A DNA stretch of 44,752 nt from a bacterium (lineage in GTDB: Bacteria > Planctomycetota > Planctomycetia > Gemmatales > Gemmataceae): assembly GCA_017308215.1 (NCBI GenBank), contig JAFKFQ010000284.1, positions 25,643 through 70,394 on the forward strand, in the 5' to 3' direction. Shown piece by piece: positions 8,721 to 18,212 of this stretch. Position numbers and translations under genes: made by a program. Each line of letters begins with the position of its first letter. The first letter of the stretch is position 1. The notes beneath the pieces are model-generated. The model worked only from the letters and a program-made list of their open reading frames with translations. It searched no databases and was not told the origin of the DNA.

Positions 8721-9725
8721 TCACGCCCGCCAGAATCGTACGAGTTCCCGAGTCATGAAGTGCCACAGCCCGCGGGCGGCGAGCCAGCTCTTGCGGGCCT
8801 TGTCGGTGCGGCCACGGAGCAACCGCGTCGCCGCCTGCGCGCACTTCGCCAGGCACTGCACCGGCGCGTCGGCGGTCACGAACAGCTTGTACACGGCCAG
8901 CGCCGTCGGCGTGGCGCCGGCCTTGCGGAAGTAGTGGACGTAGCCGATCGCCACGTTCGGTGCGGAGAACCCGATGTTCTTCCGGCTCGACACCCGGCCG
9001 TAGTGCACGACCTCCACGTCGCCGACGTACACCAGCTCGCGCCGCCGCCCGACCTGCGTCGAGAGGTCGATGTCCTCGCCGCCGAACCGGTACTGCTCGT
9101 CCCACCGGCCGCTGTCCTCGAACACCGCCCGCGGCAGGAACACGGCGGCGCCCATCAGCACCTCGACCGGGCGCACGCCCTCGGGGTCGAACGTGTCGCG
9201 GCGGTAGTCGTAGTAGGCGCGGCGGAACAGCCCGGTCCAGCGCAGTAGGCTGACGCGGTGGAGCAGCGCCCCGAGCGTCGGCCGGCGGCGGTAGGAGATC
9301 TGCGCGGTCCCGTCGCCGCCGCGGAGCCGCGGGCCGACCATCCCGACCGACGGGTTGGCCTCGGCGAATTCGAGGAACTTCCGCAGCGTGTCCGGCGGGA
9401 CGACGGTGTCGTTGTTGAGGAAGAACAGGTAGCGGCCGCGGGCGAGCGCGGCGGCCTGGTTGTTGGCCTTCGAGAACCCGCGGTTCTCGCGGTTGCGGAC
9501 GAGCGTCACGCCGGGGAACTCGGCGGCCACCATGTCGGCGGCGCCGTCGGCCGAGGCGTTGTCCACCACGACCACCTCGAACGACACGCCCTGCGGCTGG
9601 TCGTACAGGGATTCGAGGCAGCGGCGCAACAGCTCGCGGCAGTTCCAGTTGGCGATGCAGACGGACACGTCCACCACCGCCGGCGGGCTCACCACGATCG
9701 GGACGGCGGGGAGGGTCTTCGGCAT
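8721..9725 (-). CDS. family 2 glycosyltransferase (rhamnosyltransferase-like)
   Basis: The 334-residue protein begins with the GT-A fold pattern VDVSVCIANWNCRELLRRCL, then VVVVDNASADGAADM, ENRGFSKANNQA and FLNNDTVVPPDTL, the nucleotide-sugar and metal-binding region. It continues with GAAVFLPRAVFEDSGRWDEQ and FGGEDIDLSTQV, which carries the acceptor-side ED motif. This order is typical of WbbL/RfbF-like transferases that add rhamnose or similar sugars to surface glycans. The tail holds basic helices that could sit on the membrane. It faces away from the DUF1080 gene and is separate from the main polysaccharide operon at 24.3-29.4 kb. Acceptor and donor sugar are unknown. Confidence 0.88.
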   Translation of the reverse strand: MPKTLPAVPIVVSPPAVVDVSVCIANWNCRELLRRCLESLYDQPQGVSFEVVVVDNASADGAADMVAAEFPGVTLVRNRENRGFSKANNQAAALARGRYLFFLNNDTVVPPDTLRKFLEFAEANPSVGMVGPRLRGGDGTAQISYRRRPTLGALLHRVSLLRWTGLFRRAYYDYRRDTFDPEGVRPVEVLMGAAVFLPRAVFEDSGRWDEQYRFGGEDIDLSTQVGRRRELVYVGDVEVVHYGRVSSRKNIGFSAPNVAIGYVHYFRKAGATPTALAVYKLFVTADAPVQCLAKCAQAATRLLRGRTDKARKSWLAARGLWHFMTRELVRFWRA

Positions 9726-9923
9726 GAAGCGCGTCCTGCGGGTGCCCTACGACCGGCCCGAGTCCTCCGGCCGGATTCGTGGTTCTACCCGCCCCCGCGC
9801 GGGGTGTCAACCTGAACCGGCGGGCGGGTTTCCGGTTGCCCGGGCCGGGGCCGGGGCTTACGCTGACCCGGCACCCGCCCCGGGTGTCCTGCCACCTGCT
9901 CCCGTCCGCCGGAGTTCACAACC

Positions 9924-10688
9924 ATGAGAGCCGCCTTGCTCCTCGCCTCGGTCACCGCCGCCGGGGTCGCCTCGCTCACGCCCCGTGGCACCGCGGCCGA
10001 CGCCCCGAAGGCGCCGCCCGGGTTCGTGGCGCTGTTCAACGGCAAGGATCTGACGGGGTGGGTCGGGCACACGACGATGCCCGAGCGGGCGAAGCTCGGC
10101 TCGGACAAGCTCGCCGCGCTGCGGGCGGAGCGCACCAAGAAGACGGAGGGGCACTGGAAGGTCGAGAACGGCGTCATCGCCTACGACGGCAAGTCCGGCG
10201 TGAGCCTCGTGACGGAGAAGGACTACGCCAACTTCGAGCTGCTGATCGACTGGAAGATCGAGGCGAAGGGGGACAGCGGGCTGTACCTCCGCGGCCAGCC
10301 GCAGGTGCAGATCTGGGACTCGGAGACGAGCCCGGGCGCTCGCGGCGTGGACAAGAATTCGGGGTCCGGCGGGCTGTGGAACACCCCGTACCCGCCCGGC
10401 ACCGACACGAAGGACGACGCCGCCACGCTCGCGGCGGGGAAGAAGGTCGGCAAGATCCCGCTGAAGAATGCCGACCGGCCGGTGGGCCAGTGGAACACGT
10501 TCCACATCACGATGGTCGGCGACAAGGTGACGGTGAAGCTGAACGGCGAACTCGTGGTGGACCGGGCGGCGCTGCCGAACTACTGGGACAAGGGCCGGCC
10601 GCTGCCGGCCGCCGGTCCGATCGAGCTCCAGCACCACGGCGACCCGCTGTGGTTCAAGAACATCTACATCAAGGAACTGCCGAACTGA
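9924..10688 (+). CDS. DUF1080 (3-keto-disaccharide hydrolase-like) secreted protein
   Basis: The 254-residue product has a signal peptide (MRAALLLASVTAAGVASL..., cleavage near residue 25) and one DUF1080 concanavalin-like beta-sandwich. Seen: GFVALFNGKDLTGWVGH, HWKVENGVIAYDGKSGVSL, NFELLIDWKIEAKGDSGLYL, QVQIWDSE, GQWNTFHITMVGDKVTVKLN and PIELQHHGDPLWFKNIYIKE. The family is hugely expanded in planctomycetes and Bacteroidota, and some members act on 3-keto-glycosides. It is periplasmic or surface-exposed. It ends in front of a perfect palindrome shared with the convergent ychF gene. Substrate not predictable from sequence. Confidence 0.9.
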   Translation: MRAALLLASVTAAGVASLTPRGTAADAPKAPPGFVALFNGKDLTGWVGHTTMPERAKLGSDKLAALRAERTKKTEGHWKVENGVIAYDGKSGVSLVTEKDYANFELLIDWKIEAKGDSGLYLRGQPQVQIWDSETSPGARGVDKNSGSGGLWNTPYPPGTDTKDDAATLAAGKKVGKIPLKNADRPVGQWNTFHITMVGDKVTVKLNGELVVDRAALPNYWDKGRPLPAAGPIELQHHGDPLWFKNIYIKELPN

Positions 10689-10696
10689 CCCCGCCG

Positions 10697-10734
10697 CCGC
10701 CCGCTGCGTCGCACCGGTGCGACGCAGCGGGCGG
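10697..10734. terminator. bidirectional terminator-like perfect palindrome
   Basis: A 38-bp perfect palindrome with no loop, centred on ACCGGT (10713-10718), lies in the 48 nt between the convergent stops of the DUF1080 gene and ychF. There is no T-run, so termination would be of the hairpin-only kind. Placement between convergent genes supports the call. Confidence 0.6.
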
Positions 10735-10736
10735 TG

Positions 10737-11837
10737 TCAGACGTTGAACCGGAAGTGTAGCACGTCGCCGTCCTGCACCGGGTATTCCTTCCCCTCGAGC
10801 CGGAACCGCCCCGCCTTCTTCGCCCCCGTCTCGCCGTCGAACTCGACGTAGTCCGAGTACGACACCGTCTCGGCCCGGATGAACCCCTTCTCGAAGTCGG
10901 TGTGGATCACCCCGGCGGCCTGCGGGGCGAGCATCCCGGCGGGGATCGTCCACGCCCGCGCCTCCTTCGGGCCGACGGTGAAGTACGTCACCAGGTCCAA
11001 CAGCGTGTAGCCGGCCCGGATGACCCGCGCGAGCCCCGTCTCGGCGAGCCCGATGGCCGCGAGGAAGTCGGCCTTCTCGGACTCGGGGAGGAGCGAAATC
11101 TCCGACTCGATCTTCGCCGACACCACCACGCACGGCGCGCCGCGCTCCTTCGCCATCGCCTCCACCTGCGCCGACAGCACGTTCCCGGTCGCCGCCGACG
11201 ACTCGTCCACGTTGCACACGAACATCACCGGTTTGGTCGTGAGCAGCTGCATGTTTGCCAGCAGCTTCCGCTCGGAATCGTCGCGCGTGGCGACGGACCG
11301 CGCCGGCTTGCCGTCGGACACGACCTTCAGCACGCGCTCCATCAGTCCGACCTGCTCCTGGGCGTCGCGGTCGCCGGCCTTCGCCTTCTTCTGCGTTGAG
11401 GGGACGCGCTTCTCCAGGCTCTCCAGGTCGGCCAGGATCAGTTCCATCTCGACGATGTCGGCGTCGCGGAGCGGGTCGATGCCGCCCTCGACGTGGACGA
11501 TGTCGCCGTCGGCGAAGCAGCGGAGGACGTAGAGGATCGCGTCCACCTCGCGGATGTGCGAGAGGAACTGGTTGCCGAGCCCCTCGCCCTTGCTCGCCCC
11601 GCGGACGAGGCCGGCGATGTCAACGAACTCCAGCTGCGTCGGGATGAGCTTCGCCGAGCCGGCGATCTTCGCCAGCGTGTCGAGCCGCGGGTCGGGGACT
11701 TCGACCCGGCCGACGTTCGGCTCGATGGTGCAGAACGGGTAGTTCGCCGCCTGCGCCTGCATGGTCGAGAGGAGGGCGTTGAACAGGGTCGATTTGCCGA
11801 CGTTCGGGAGGCCGACGATACCGCAGCGGAAGCCCAT
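10737..11837 (-). CDS. ychF: ribosome-binding ATPase YchF (Obg family)
   Basis: The 366-residue protein is the universal YchF/OLA1 P-loop ATPase, a translation-associated stress factor. Seen: Walker A GLPNVGKS (residues 9-16), the AANYPFCTIEPNVG switch region, the G3 motif DIAGLVRGASKGEGLGNQF, and NVDE in place of the GTPase NKxD, the change that gives ATP preference. The helical coiled-coil insert (about 125-200) and a C-terminal TGS domain ending in GDVLHFRFNV are also present. Length fits the family (about 363). The start ATG follows GGAG. It may be co-transcribed with the dehydrogenase upstream, 62 nt away. Confidence 0.96.
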   Translation of the reverse strand: MGFRCGIVGLPNVGKSTLFNALLSTMQAQAANYPFCTIEPNVGRVEVPDPRLDTLAKIAGSAKLIPTQLEFVDIAGLVRGASKGEGLGNQFLSHIREVDAILYVLRCFADGDIVHVEGGIDPLRDADIVEMELILADLESLEKRVPSTQKKAKAGDRDAQEQVGLMERVLKVVSDGKPARSVATRDDSERKLLANMQLLTTKPVMFVCNVDESSAATGNVLSAQVEAMAKERGAPCVVVSAKIESEISLLPESEKADFLAAIGLAETGLARVIRAGYTLLDLVTYFTVGPKEARAWTIPAGMLAPQAAGVIHTDFEKGFIRAETVSYSDYVEFDGETGAKKAGRFRLEGKEYPVQDGDVLHFRFNV

Positions 11838-11899
11838 GCCAACTGTCTCCGGGACGGGGGCGCCGAAACAGCCGAGATACGGGTTCCGCCGGCGAGCGG

Positions 11900-12904
11900 C
11901 TACAGGGTTAACACGACCTTCCCGACGTGCCCGCCGGCCGCGAGGTGGTCGAACGCCGCCCGCGCCGCCGCGAACGGGAACACGCGGTCGATCACGGGGC
12001 GGATCTGCTTCCCCGCGATGACCGCGTTCATCGCCTCGAACCGCGCCCGCGAGCCGACGAAGATGCCGTGGACGGTTACCCCCTTCATCACGGCCAGGAT
12101 CGGGTTGAACGTGCCCGGCCCGGACAGCACGCCGATCAGCCCGACGTGCCCGCCGTAGCGCACGCAGCGCAAGGACTTTTCCATCGTCCCCGCACCACCG
12201 ACCTCGACCACCAGATCGACGCCGTGCTTCCCCGTCTGATCCCACGCCCACTTCTCCCACGCCGGCACGTCGGCGGTGACGCACACGGCGTCGGCGCCGA
12301 GCGCGGTCGCGCGGTCCGCCTTGTCCGCGCTGCGGGTCGTCAGCAGCACGCGGGCACCGAGCGCCTTCGCCAGCTGGAGCGCGAAGATCGAGACGCCGCC
12401 GGTGCCCTGGACGAGCACCGTCGAACCGACGCCGACGCCCGCGACGTGAAGCGCGTGCCACGCCGTCACCGCGGCGCACGGTAGCGTCGCCGCCTCCTCG
12501 AAACTCAGGTGATCGGGCACGGCGACCAGCCCCCCCTCCTCGAACACCACGAGTTCGGCCAGAACGCCGTCGCGGTCCGCCCCGAGTGCCGAGCGGGCGG
12601 CGGCCTCGCTCACCGGGCCGTCGGCCCAGTCTTGGAAGAAGCAACCGATCACGCGGTCGCCGGGCTTCCATTTCACCACCCCCTCCCCCGCGGCGACAAC
12701 CTCGCCGGCGCCGTCCGAGCCGAGGACGCGCGGCAGCGGCAGCTTCGGGTTGTACTCGCCGCGGGCCACCATCAGGTCGCGGTAGTTCAGCGACGCCGCC
12801 CGCACCCGCACCAGCACCTGACCCGGGCCCGGCGTCGGGTCGGGGCGGTCCTCGTGCGTCAGGTGGTCGAGGCCGAACCCGCCGCGGAGTACGAACGCCT
12901 TCAT
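11900..12904 (-). CDS. medium-chain NAD(P)-dependent dehydrogenase (quinone oxidoreductase-like)
   Basis: The 334-residue product has the MDR fold: a GroES-like N-terminal domain ([48 protein letters not shown]) and a Rossmann domain with [20 protein letters not shown] for NAD(P) binding, then [20 protein letters not shown]. The four-cysteine structural zinc lobe of classical alcohol dehydrogenases is missing, which points to the zinc-free quinone/enone reductase branch. AAAGGA precedes the ATG. It is cytoplasmic. Substrate cannot be named from sequence. Confidence 0.88.
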   Translation of the reverse strand: MKAFVLRGGFGLDHLTHEDRPDPTPGPGQVLVRVRAASLNYRDLMVARGEYNPKLPLPRVLGSDGAGEVVAAGEGVVKWKPGDRVIGCFFQDWADGPVSEAAARSALGADRDGVLAELVVFEEGGLVAVPDHLSFEEAATLPCAAVTAWHALHVAGVGVGSTVLVQGTGGVSIFALQLAKALGARVLLTTRSADKADRATALGADAVCVTADVPAWEKWAWDQTGKHGVDLVVEVGGAGTMEKSLRCVRYGGHVGLIGVLSGPGTFNPILAVMKGVTVHGIFVGSRARFEAMNAVIAGKQIRPVIDRVFPFAAARAAFDHLAAGGHVGKVVLTL

Positions 12905-13010
12905 CGGGGCAGTCCTTTCTGAATCGCGGGGCGTCGGGCGGCGTCAGTTATGGTACACTGGCCCGTGGGCGACTCGCCGCCCCCGGCACCACGTCACGGT
13001 TCTTGACCGC

Positions 13011-15968
13011 ATGACCCCGGCCGATTCACTGCAACTCGACGAGCACCTGGCCCGACTCCTCGCGGCCTACGACCAGGGGATCGGCGCGGCCGACGGGAAG
13101 GCGCCCACCCTCGGCCTCCAGTCGCTCGTCAACGAGGGGTCGTTCAGCGACGTGCTCCCCGACGTGACGCGCACCCCGCCGCCGGTGCCGTCCGGCCCGC
13201 ACCGGATCGGCCGGTACGAGCTCCGCAAGCAGCTCGGCAAGGGCGGGTGCGGGATCGTCTTCCTCGCCTACGACCCGAAGCTCAAGCGCGAGGTCGCGCT
13301 CAAGGTGCCGCGGCCGGAGATGATGCTCAGCCCGGACGCCCGCCGCCGGCTGGCGCGCGAGGCGCGGGCCGCCGCCGAGTTCGACCACCCGAACCTGGTC
13401 CCCGTCTACGAGTCCGGCGAGATCGGCCCGCTGTCGTTCGTCGCCACCGCCTTCTGCCCCGGCCGCACCCTCGCCGACTGGCTCGACCGGCAGGCGTTCC
13501 CGGTGCCGGTCCGGCAGGCGGCGCGGCTCGTCGCCACCGTCGGCGACGCCGTCCAGCACGCCCACGACCGCGGCGTCCTCCACCGCGACCTGAAGCCGAA
13601 CAACGTGCTGCTGATGGAGTCGAAGGGGTTCCCGCTCGACCAGGGGCCGCCGCCCGGGTCGGTGCCGCTGCGCGGCGAGCACTTCGTCCCGCGCGTGGTG
13701 GACTTCGGCCTCGCCAAGCTGATGGAGCCGGTGCCGGGCGAGACGGCGACGCGGCAGGTGCTCGGCACGCCGCGGTACATGGCGCCCGAGCAGGCGCAGG
13801 CCCGGCACGAGGACGTGGACGTCCGCGCCGACGTGTACGCCCTCGGCGTCATCCTCTACGAACTCCTCGCCGGCCGCCCGCCGTTCGACGGCGCGACCGA
13901 CGTGGAAATCCTGCGCCAGGCGATCGACGGCCGGCTCGTCCCGCCGCGCGAACTGCGGGGCGACGTGCCGCGCGACCTGGAGGCGATCTGCCTCAAGGCG
14001 ATGGCGCGGAACCCGGTGAAGCGCTACCGCACGGCGATCGACTTCGCCGACGACCTGCGCCGGTTCCTCGACGGCCGCCCGACGCTCGCCCGGCCGCTGA
14101 AGTGGACCGGCCGCGCCGCCCGCTGGCTCCGCCGCAACGACCAGTGGGTCGCGCTCGGGGTGGTCGTCGCCATCGCGCTGGTGTTCGTCACCATCGGCGT
14201 GTGGCACATGCGGGAGACCGAGCAGTTGCGGAGCGACCGCGACTTCACCCAGGCCGCCCGCTACCGGGCCGACCGCGAGCGCGACCACGCCCGGCACATC
14301 CGCGACGCCTTCCTCGCCTGGCGCGCCGGCGACGCGCAGCAGATGGCCGACTCGCTCACCGCGGCGCAGGCGGCGGCCGGGCTCAACGGCGACCCGCCCG
14401 GGTTCACCTGGGGCTACCTCGCCCAGCTCGGGCGGGTGGAGCGGGTGTCGGTCCCGTGCCCGGCCGGGTCCGCGACGGCGCTGGCGGTGAGCCCGGACGG
14501 CACCCGCGCCGCCACCGGCCACGCCGACGGCACGGTCGCGGTGTGGGAACGGGCCACCGGGCGGCTCCTCGGCGGGGCAAAGGCGCACACCAAGGCCGTA
14601 GCGCACGTCGGGTTTGTGGCCGGCGGGTCGGGGCTGGTGTCGGCCGCGGTCGGCGAGCGCCTCCACGTCTGGGCCGTCGGGCCGAATGGGGCGCCGCGGG
14701 CCGCGTCGGACGCCCCGTCGCTCCCCCGGGCGGTCGCGGCGCTGGCCGTGAGCGCGGACGGGCGGCGGGTGCTGGCGGCGACCGCCGGCGGGGCCGTGGT
14801 CGTGTGGAACCCGGCCGAGGCGCGGGCGGACCAGGGGTGGGAGGCGGGCGATCCCCCGACCGCGGTCGCGCTGTCGCCGGACGGGAAGACGGCCGCCACC
14901 GCCGGCGAGACCACCCGGCTGTGGGACGCCGACACCGGCCGGGCGCTCGGCGAGGTCCGCGGCGCGGACGGGGCGGCGGCACTGGCCTTCCTCCCGGACG
15001 GTGAGGGCGGCTGGCTCCTCGCCGCGCTGAAGGACGACGCGGCGGTGGCCAAGCACTTCGTTGCGGTGTCCACGAACGCGAAGGAAGTGAGCAAGTTCGG
15101 CATCGACACGGCGAACATGTTCGGCTTCTGGGACTGGGTCGGCGGGCGGTACTCGATGGACTCGGCGATCGGCCTGAGCACGATGCTCGCGGCCGGGCCG
15201 GACGGGTTCCGCCAGATGCTCGACGGGTTCCGGGCGATGGACGAGCACTTCCGCACCGCCCCGTTCGAGAAGAACCTGCCGGCGCTGCTCGGGCTCCTGA
15301 CCGTGTGGTACGTCAACTTCTTCGGCGCCCAGTCGGTCGCGGTGCTGCCGTACGACCAGTACCTGAAGCGGTTCCCGGCGTACCTCCAGCAGCTGACGAT
15401 GGAGAGCAACGGCAAGCGCGTGACGCTCGCCGGCGCGGAGGTGGACTACTCGACCGGCCCGGTGTACTGGGGCGAGCCGGGGACGAACGGGCAGCACAGC
15501 TTCTACCAGCTCATCCACCAGGGGACGAACCTGATCCCGTGCGACTTCCTGTTCTTCGCCAAGTCGCTGAACGCGGTCGGCCGGCACCACGACCTGCTGA
15601 CGGCGAACGTGCTGGCGCAGGCGGAGGCGCTGGCGTTCGGGAAGACGGCCGCCGAGGTGAAGGCCGAGGGCGTGGCCGACGCACTCGTGCCGCACAAGAC
15701 GTTCCCGGGGAACCACCCGTCGAACGTCCTCTTCGTGGAAAAGCTCACGCCGTTCGCCCTGGGGACGCTGGTGGCGCTGTACGAGCACAGCGTCTTCACG
15801 CAGGGCGTGGTGTGGGACATCGGCTCGTTCGACCAGTGGGGCGTCGAGCTGGGGAAGGTGCTGGCGCAGCGCATCGTGCCGGAGCTGGAGGCGCCGGCGG
15901 AGCCGGACTTGAAGCACGACTCCTCGACGAACGCGCTCATCTGCCGCTACCGCGCGGCGAAGGGATGA
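13011..15968 (+). CDS. membrane-anchored Ser/Thr kinase with WD40 repeats, joined in frame to the C-terminal part of glucose-6-phosphate isomerase
   Basis: One uninterrupted 985-codon frame. Residues 68-355 are a Hanks-type kinase: Gly-rich loop GKGGCG (76-81), Lys98, HRDLKPNN (Asp193), DFG (231-233) and APEQ (258-261). A transmembrane helix follows at about 379-398, a linker, then about four WD40 blades (490-665; e.g. [18 protein letters not shown]). From about residue 668 the sequence is glucose-6-phosphate isomerase: [16 protein letters not shown], signature [14 protein letters not shown] (708-721), [19 protein letters not shown] and signature [17 protein letters not shown] (933-949), to a normal Pgi C-terminus. 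The first 220 or so residues of Pgi, with the GIGGS and SKTFTT phosphate-binding segments, are absent, so isomerase activity is unlikely without a partner. The WD40 part is short. The join is at 15012-15030. A real gene fusion by deletion, or an assembly join, both remain possible. Confidence 0.85.
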   Translation: MTPADSLQLDEHLARLLAAYDQGIGAADGKAPTLGLQSLVNEGSFSDVLPDVTRTPPPVPSGPHRIGRYELRKQLGKGGCGIVFLAYDPKLKREVALKVPRPEMMLSPDARRRLAREARAAAEFDHPNLVPVYESGEIGPLSFVATAFCPGRTLADWLDRQAFPVPVRQAARLVATVGDAVQHAHDRGVLHRDLKPNNVLLMESKGFPLDQGPPPGSVPLRGEHFVPRVVDFGLAKLMEPVPGETATRQVLGTPRYMAPEQAQARHEDVDVRADVYALGVILYELLAGRPPFDGATDVEILRQAIDGRLVPPRELRGDVPRDLEAICLKAMARNPVKRYRTAIDFADDLRRFLDGRPTLARPLKWTGRAARWLRRNDQWVALGVVVAIALVFVTIGVWHMRETEQLRSDRDFTQAARYRADRERDHARHIRDAFLAWRAGDAQQMADSLTAAQAAAGLNGDPPGFTWGYLAQLGRVERVSVPCPAGSATALAVSPDGTRAATGHADGTVAVWERATGRLLGGAKAHTKAVAHVGFVAGGSGLVSAAVGERLHVWAVGPNGAPRAASDAPSLPRAVAALAVSADGRRVLAATAGGAVVVWNPAEARADQGWEAGDPPTAVALSPDGKTAATAGETTRLWDADTGRALGEVRGADGAAALAFLPDGEGGWLLAALKDDAAVAKHFVAVSTNAKEVSKFGIDTANMFGFWDWVGGRYSMDSAIGLSTMLAAGPDGFRQMLDGFRAMDEHFRTAPFEKNLPALLGLLTVWYVNFFGAQSVAVLPYDQYLKRFPAYLQQLTMESNGKRVTLAGAEVDYSTGPVYWGEPGTNGQHSFYQLIHQGTNLIPCDFLFFAKSLNAVGRHHDLLTANVLAQAEALAFGKTAAEVKAEGVADALVPHKTFPGNHPSNVLFVEKLTPFALGTLVALYEHSVFTQGVVWDIGSFDQWGVELGKVLAQRIVPELEAPAEPDLKHDSSTNALICRYRAAKG

Positions 15969-16022
15969 CGGCGGCCGGTCCATCGCGCCGGCGATCGTAG
16001 TGTTCCGGCGGTGGCGTATTGG

Positions 16023-16039
16023 TTGGTAGCCGCAGGCTT
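16023..16039. repeat. half copy of the 29-30 bp-arm dispersed palindrome
   Basis: The 17 nt TTGGTAGCCGCAGGCTT match the outer arm of the elements at 20956, 24291 and 33067, but the opposite arm is absent. The copy lies between the convergent ends of the kinase fusion and the sulfatase, so it is probably a truncated remnant. Confidence 0.6.
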
Positions 16040-16045
16040 GAGTAC

Positions 16046-17488
16046 CTAATCCTTCTTTTTCTTCTTCGCCGCCGCCCCCGGCGGGACCGGGAGCGGCACA
16101 AAGTCTCGCTGGAGGATCATCCACTCCTGGAGCGCGGCCTTCAGCTCGCGCTCGACCGGCGCTGACTCCGGACGGCCGGCGAGGTTCGTCAGCTCGTGCG
16201 GGTCGGTCTGGAGGTCGTACACCTCGAACATCGGCCGCGTCGGCGCGAAGTACATCTTCCGCAACGGCTCCGCCAACGTCCCGGCGCGGTTCTGCTCCTC
16301 CAGCTCCTTCCACATCGGGTCGCCGGCGAAGTCCACCGGCCAGTACGGGATCTGCCACAGGGCGTTGTAGATCAGCTTGTACCGCTCCGCGACCACACAC
16401 CGGCCCAGGTCGAACGCCGCCGAGTTGGTCGGCAGCCCGGACCCGTGCGCCCCGCGCTGCGCGAACACGTGCTTCCGCGCCTCGTGCTTCTCGCCGCGGC
16501 GCAGCGGCAGGACGCTCTTGCCGCTCATCTCGCGCGGCACGTCCACGCCGGCCGCCGACAGGAACGTCGGCGCCAGGTCTTCGCCCGAGACGAGCTGCGG
16601 CGCCACGGCGCCGGCGCGCACGCCCGGCCCCCGCACCAGCAGCGGGCAGTGGATACCGAACTCGTACAGCGTCCCCTTCCCGCGGAACTGCGCCGCGCCG
16701 TTGTCGCCCGACACCGCCACCAGCGTGTTCGCGTCCAGCCCGCGGCGGCGGAGCTCTTCCAGGACCGTGCCGACGTCGGCGTCGAACCGGGCGATCTCGT
16801 CGTAGTACGCGGCGTAGTCCCGCCGCACGAGCTGGGTGTCCGGGTAGAACGGCGGAAGCGTGAGGCGCGCCGGGTCGTGCGGCGTCGGGACGCCGCCGGG
16901 CGTGTACGGCCGGTGCGGGTCGGAGAAGCACAGTTGCAGCACGAACGGCCGCCCCTTCGGCACCGCGTCGAGGAACTCGCGGAATTGCGTGAGGATCTGC
17001 TCGCGGGCGCCGGCGGTCTTCACGAAGTCGAGGCGGCGCGGGAAGGTGCGGAGGTCGAACCGGCGGAACACCTCCTCGGTCTCGGGCGGCGTCGCCGCCC
17101 CGTCGAGGTGAAACGACCGCCCGGCGACGCCGGCGAAGTACCCGGCGCGCTGCTTCAGCAGTTCGGGAAACGTGTGGTACTCGGCGGCGAGCGGTGCCGA
17201 GAAGCGGGTGTTCTGCACGGCGATCGCCGACCGCCCGGTCATGATGGTGGCGCGCGACGGCACGCACTGCGGCGTGCCGACGTAGTAGCGCTCGAACCGC
17301 GTGGCGGTCTTGGCGAAGGCGTCGAGGTTCGGGGTGCGGATGTCCTTGTTGCCGTAGCAACCGACGTGCGCGGCGCTGTGGTCGTCGGACAGGATCAGGA
17401 GGATGTTCGGCTTGTCCGCGGGCTGGGCGAAGGCCGGGGCGCCGGCCGCGGCAAGCGCCGCGCACGCGAGGAGGAGGCGGGAGAGCAT
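16046..17488 (-). CDS. secreted arylsulfatase-type sulfatase
   Basis: The 480-residue protein has a signal peptide (MLSRLLLACAALAAAGAPAFA) and a type I sulfatase domain. PNILLILSDDHSAAHVGCYG supplies the metal-binding Asp35-Asp36. CVPSRATIMTG has Cys75 in the C-x-P-S-R motif that is converted to formylglycine, so it should be active if the maturase is present. FSDPHRPYTPGG, SGDNGAAQFRGKGT and YDLQTDPHELTNLAG complete the pattern. It would remove sulfate esters from polysaccharides in the periplasm. The tail ends in five lysines and Asp. The start was placed at the signal peptide with GGAG upstream rather than 26 codons earlier. The substrate cannot be read from sequence. Confidence 0.93.
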   Translation of the reverse strand: MLSRLLLACAALAAAGAPAFAQPADKPNILLILSDDHSAAHVGCYGNKDIRTPNLDAFAKTATRFERYYVGTPQCVPSRATIMTGRSAIAVQNTRFSAPLAAEYHTFPELLKQRAGYFAGVAGRSFHLDGAATPPETEEVFRRFDLRTFPRRLDFVKTAGAREQILTQFREFLDAVPKGRPFVLQLCFSDPHRPYTPGGVPTPHDPARLTLPPFYPDTQLVRRDYAAYYDEIARFDADVGTVLEELRRRGLDANTLVAVSGDNGAAQFRGKGTLYEFGIHCPLLVRGPGVRAGAVAPQLVSGEDLAPTFLSAAGVDVPREMSGKSVLPLRRGEKHEARKHVFAQRGAHGSGLPTNSAAFDLGRCVVAERYKLIYNALWQIPYWPVDFAGDPMWKELEEQNRAGTLAEPLRKMYFAPTRPMFEVYDLQTDPHELTNLAGRPESAPVERELKAALQEWMILQRDFVPLPVPPGAAAKKKKKD

Positions 17489-17598
17489 GAGCTGGCTCCG
17501 GGTTTTTGACTCGGGGCTTTGTAGTGGTGCGTCGGCCGATCCGCGTCGGCCCCGGCGACCGGCCATTGTGCGCGGGCGGCGCTCGCCGGTCCAGTCGG

Positions 17599-17997
17599 TC
17601 AGTGCGGGCCGGCGGTCATCCCCGCGTACTCGGCGGCCACCCGGCCCGCCGCCCCACTACCCCGATCGGACTCGGCCCGCACCCCGGCGACGAGCGTGCG
17701 CGCGACCCGGGCGCGCCGGTCCGGGGCGTCGGGGTACTGCCGGTCGAGCGTCTCCAGCCAGTCCGGGTAGCTGCGGCCCGCGTCGAGGAGCAAGTCCACG
17801 GCCTCGGCGAGCGACAGCCGCCCGCGGACAAACTCGGTCACCAGCCGGTGCAGGTACTCCGACCGCGCGTCGCGCTCCTGCCTCATCACCTCCAGCCGGG
17901 CGGCCTCCGCCCCCGCGCCCCCGCCTTGGAGCCGGGCGGCCACCAGACCGACTGCCACCGCCGCCGCCGCGGCCGCCGCCGCCCGCACCCCACGCAT
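17599..17997 (-). CDS. small membrane-anchored hypothetical protein
   Basis: The 132-residue product starts MRGVRAAAAAAAAVAVGLVA, an Ala-rich N-terminal helix that could be a signal anchor. It continues with an amphipathic helical region (EAARLEVMRQERDARSEYLH, GRLSLAEAVDLLLDAGRSYP, DWLETLDRQYPDAPDRRARV). A GGGAGGGA site just before the ATG supports this start. No family was recognised. It lies between the sulfatase and the glucosidase and is transcribed like the sulfatase, 110 nt upstream of it. Helical content and the anchor suggest a periplasmic domain; function unknown. Confidence 0.6.
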   Translation of the reverse strand: MRGVRAAAAAAAAVAVGLVAARLQGGGAGAEAARLEVMRQERDARSEYLHRLVTEFVRGRLSLAEAVDLLLDAGRSYPDWLETLDRQYPDAPDRRARVARTLVAGVRAESDRGSGAAGRVAAEYAGMTAGPH

Positions 17998-18212
17998 GTC
18001 CGGTCCCTCCCGTGCCGCGGGCCGTGCGGCCCCGCACCGGGAAACGGGAACCGGGCGCCGGCGTCGCCGTGAGAAATGTCTGAGCCACGCCGGCCGACGT
18101 TCGGATTGACACACCGCTGTCACCGGCGGGGCGGGCGAAACGCGGGGCCGGAGCTTGGCACGGCCGCCCCGGCGGCTACCATCTGTGAACAGACCGCCGA
18201 TCGAGGGGACCG

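Noticed and set aside
13026-17465. 1479-codon open frame antisense to the kinase fusion and sulfatase
   Set aside because: It is Arg/Pro/Ala/Glu-rich with no domain and mirrors the codon pattern of the real genes; high GC makes such frames expected.
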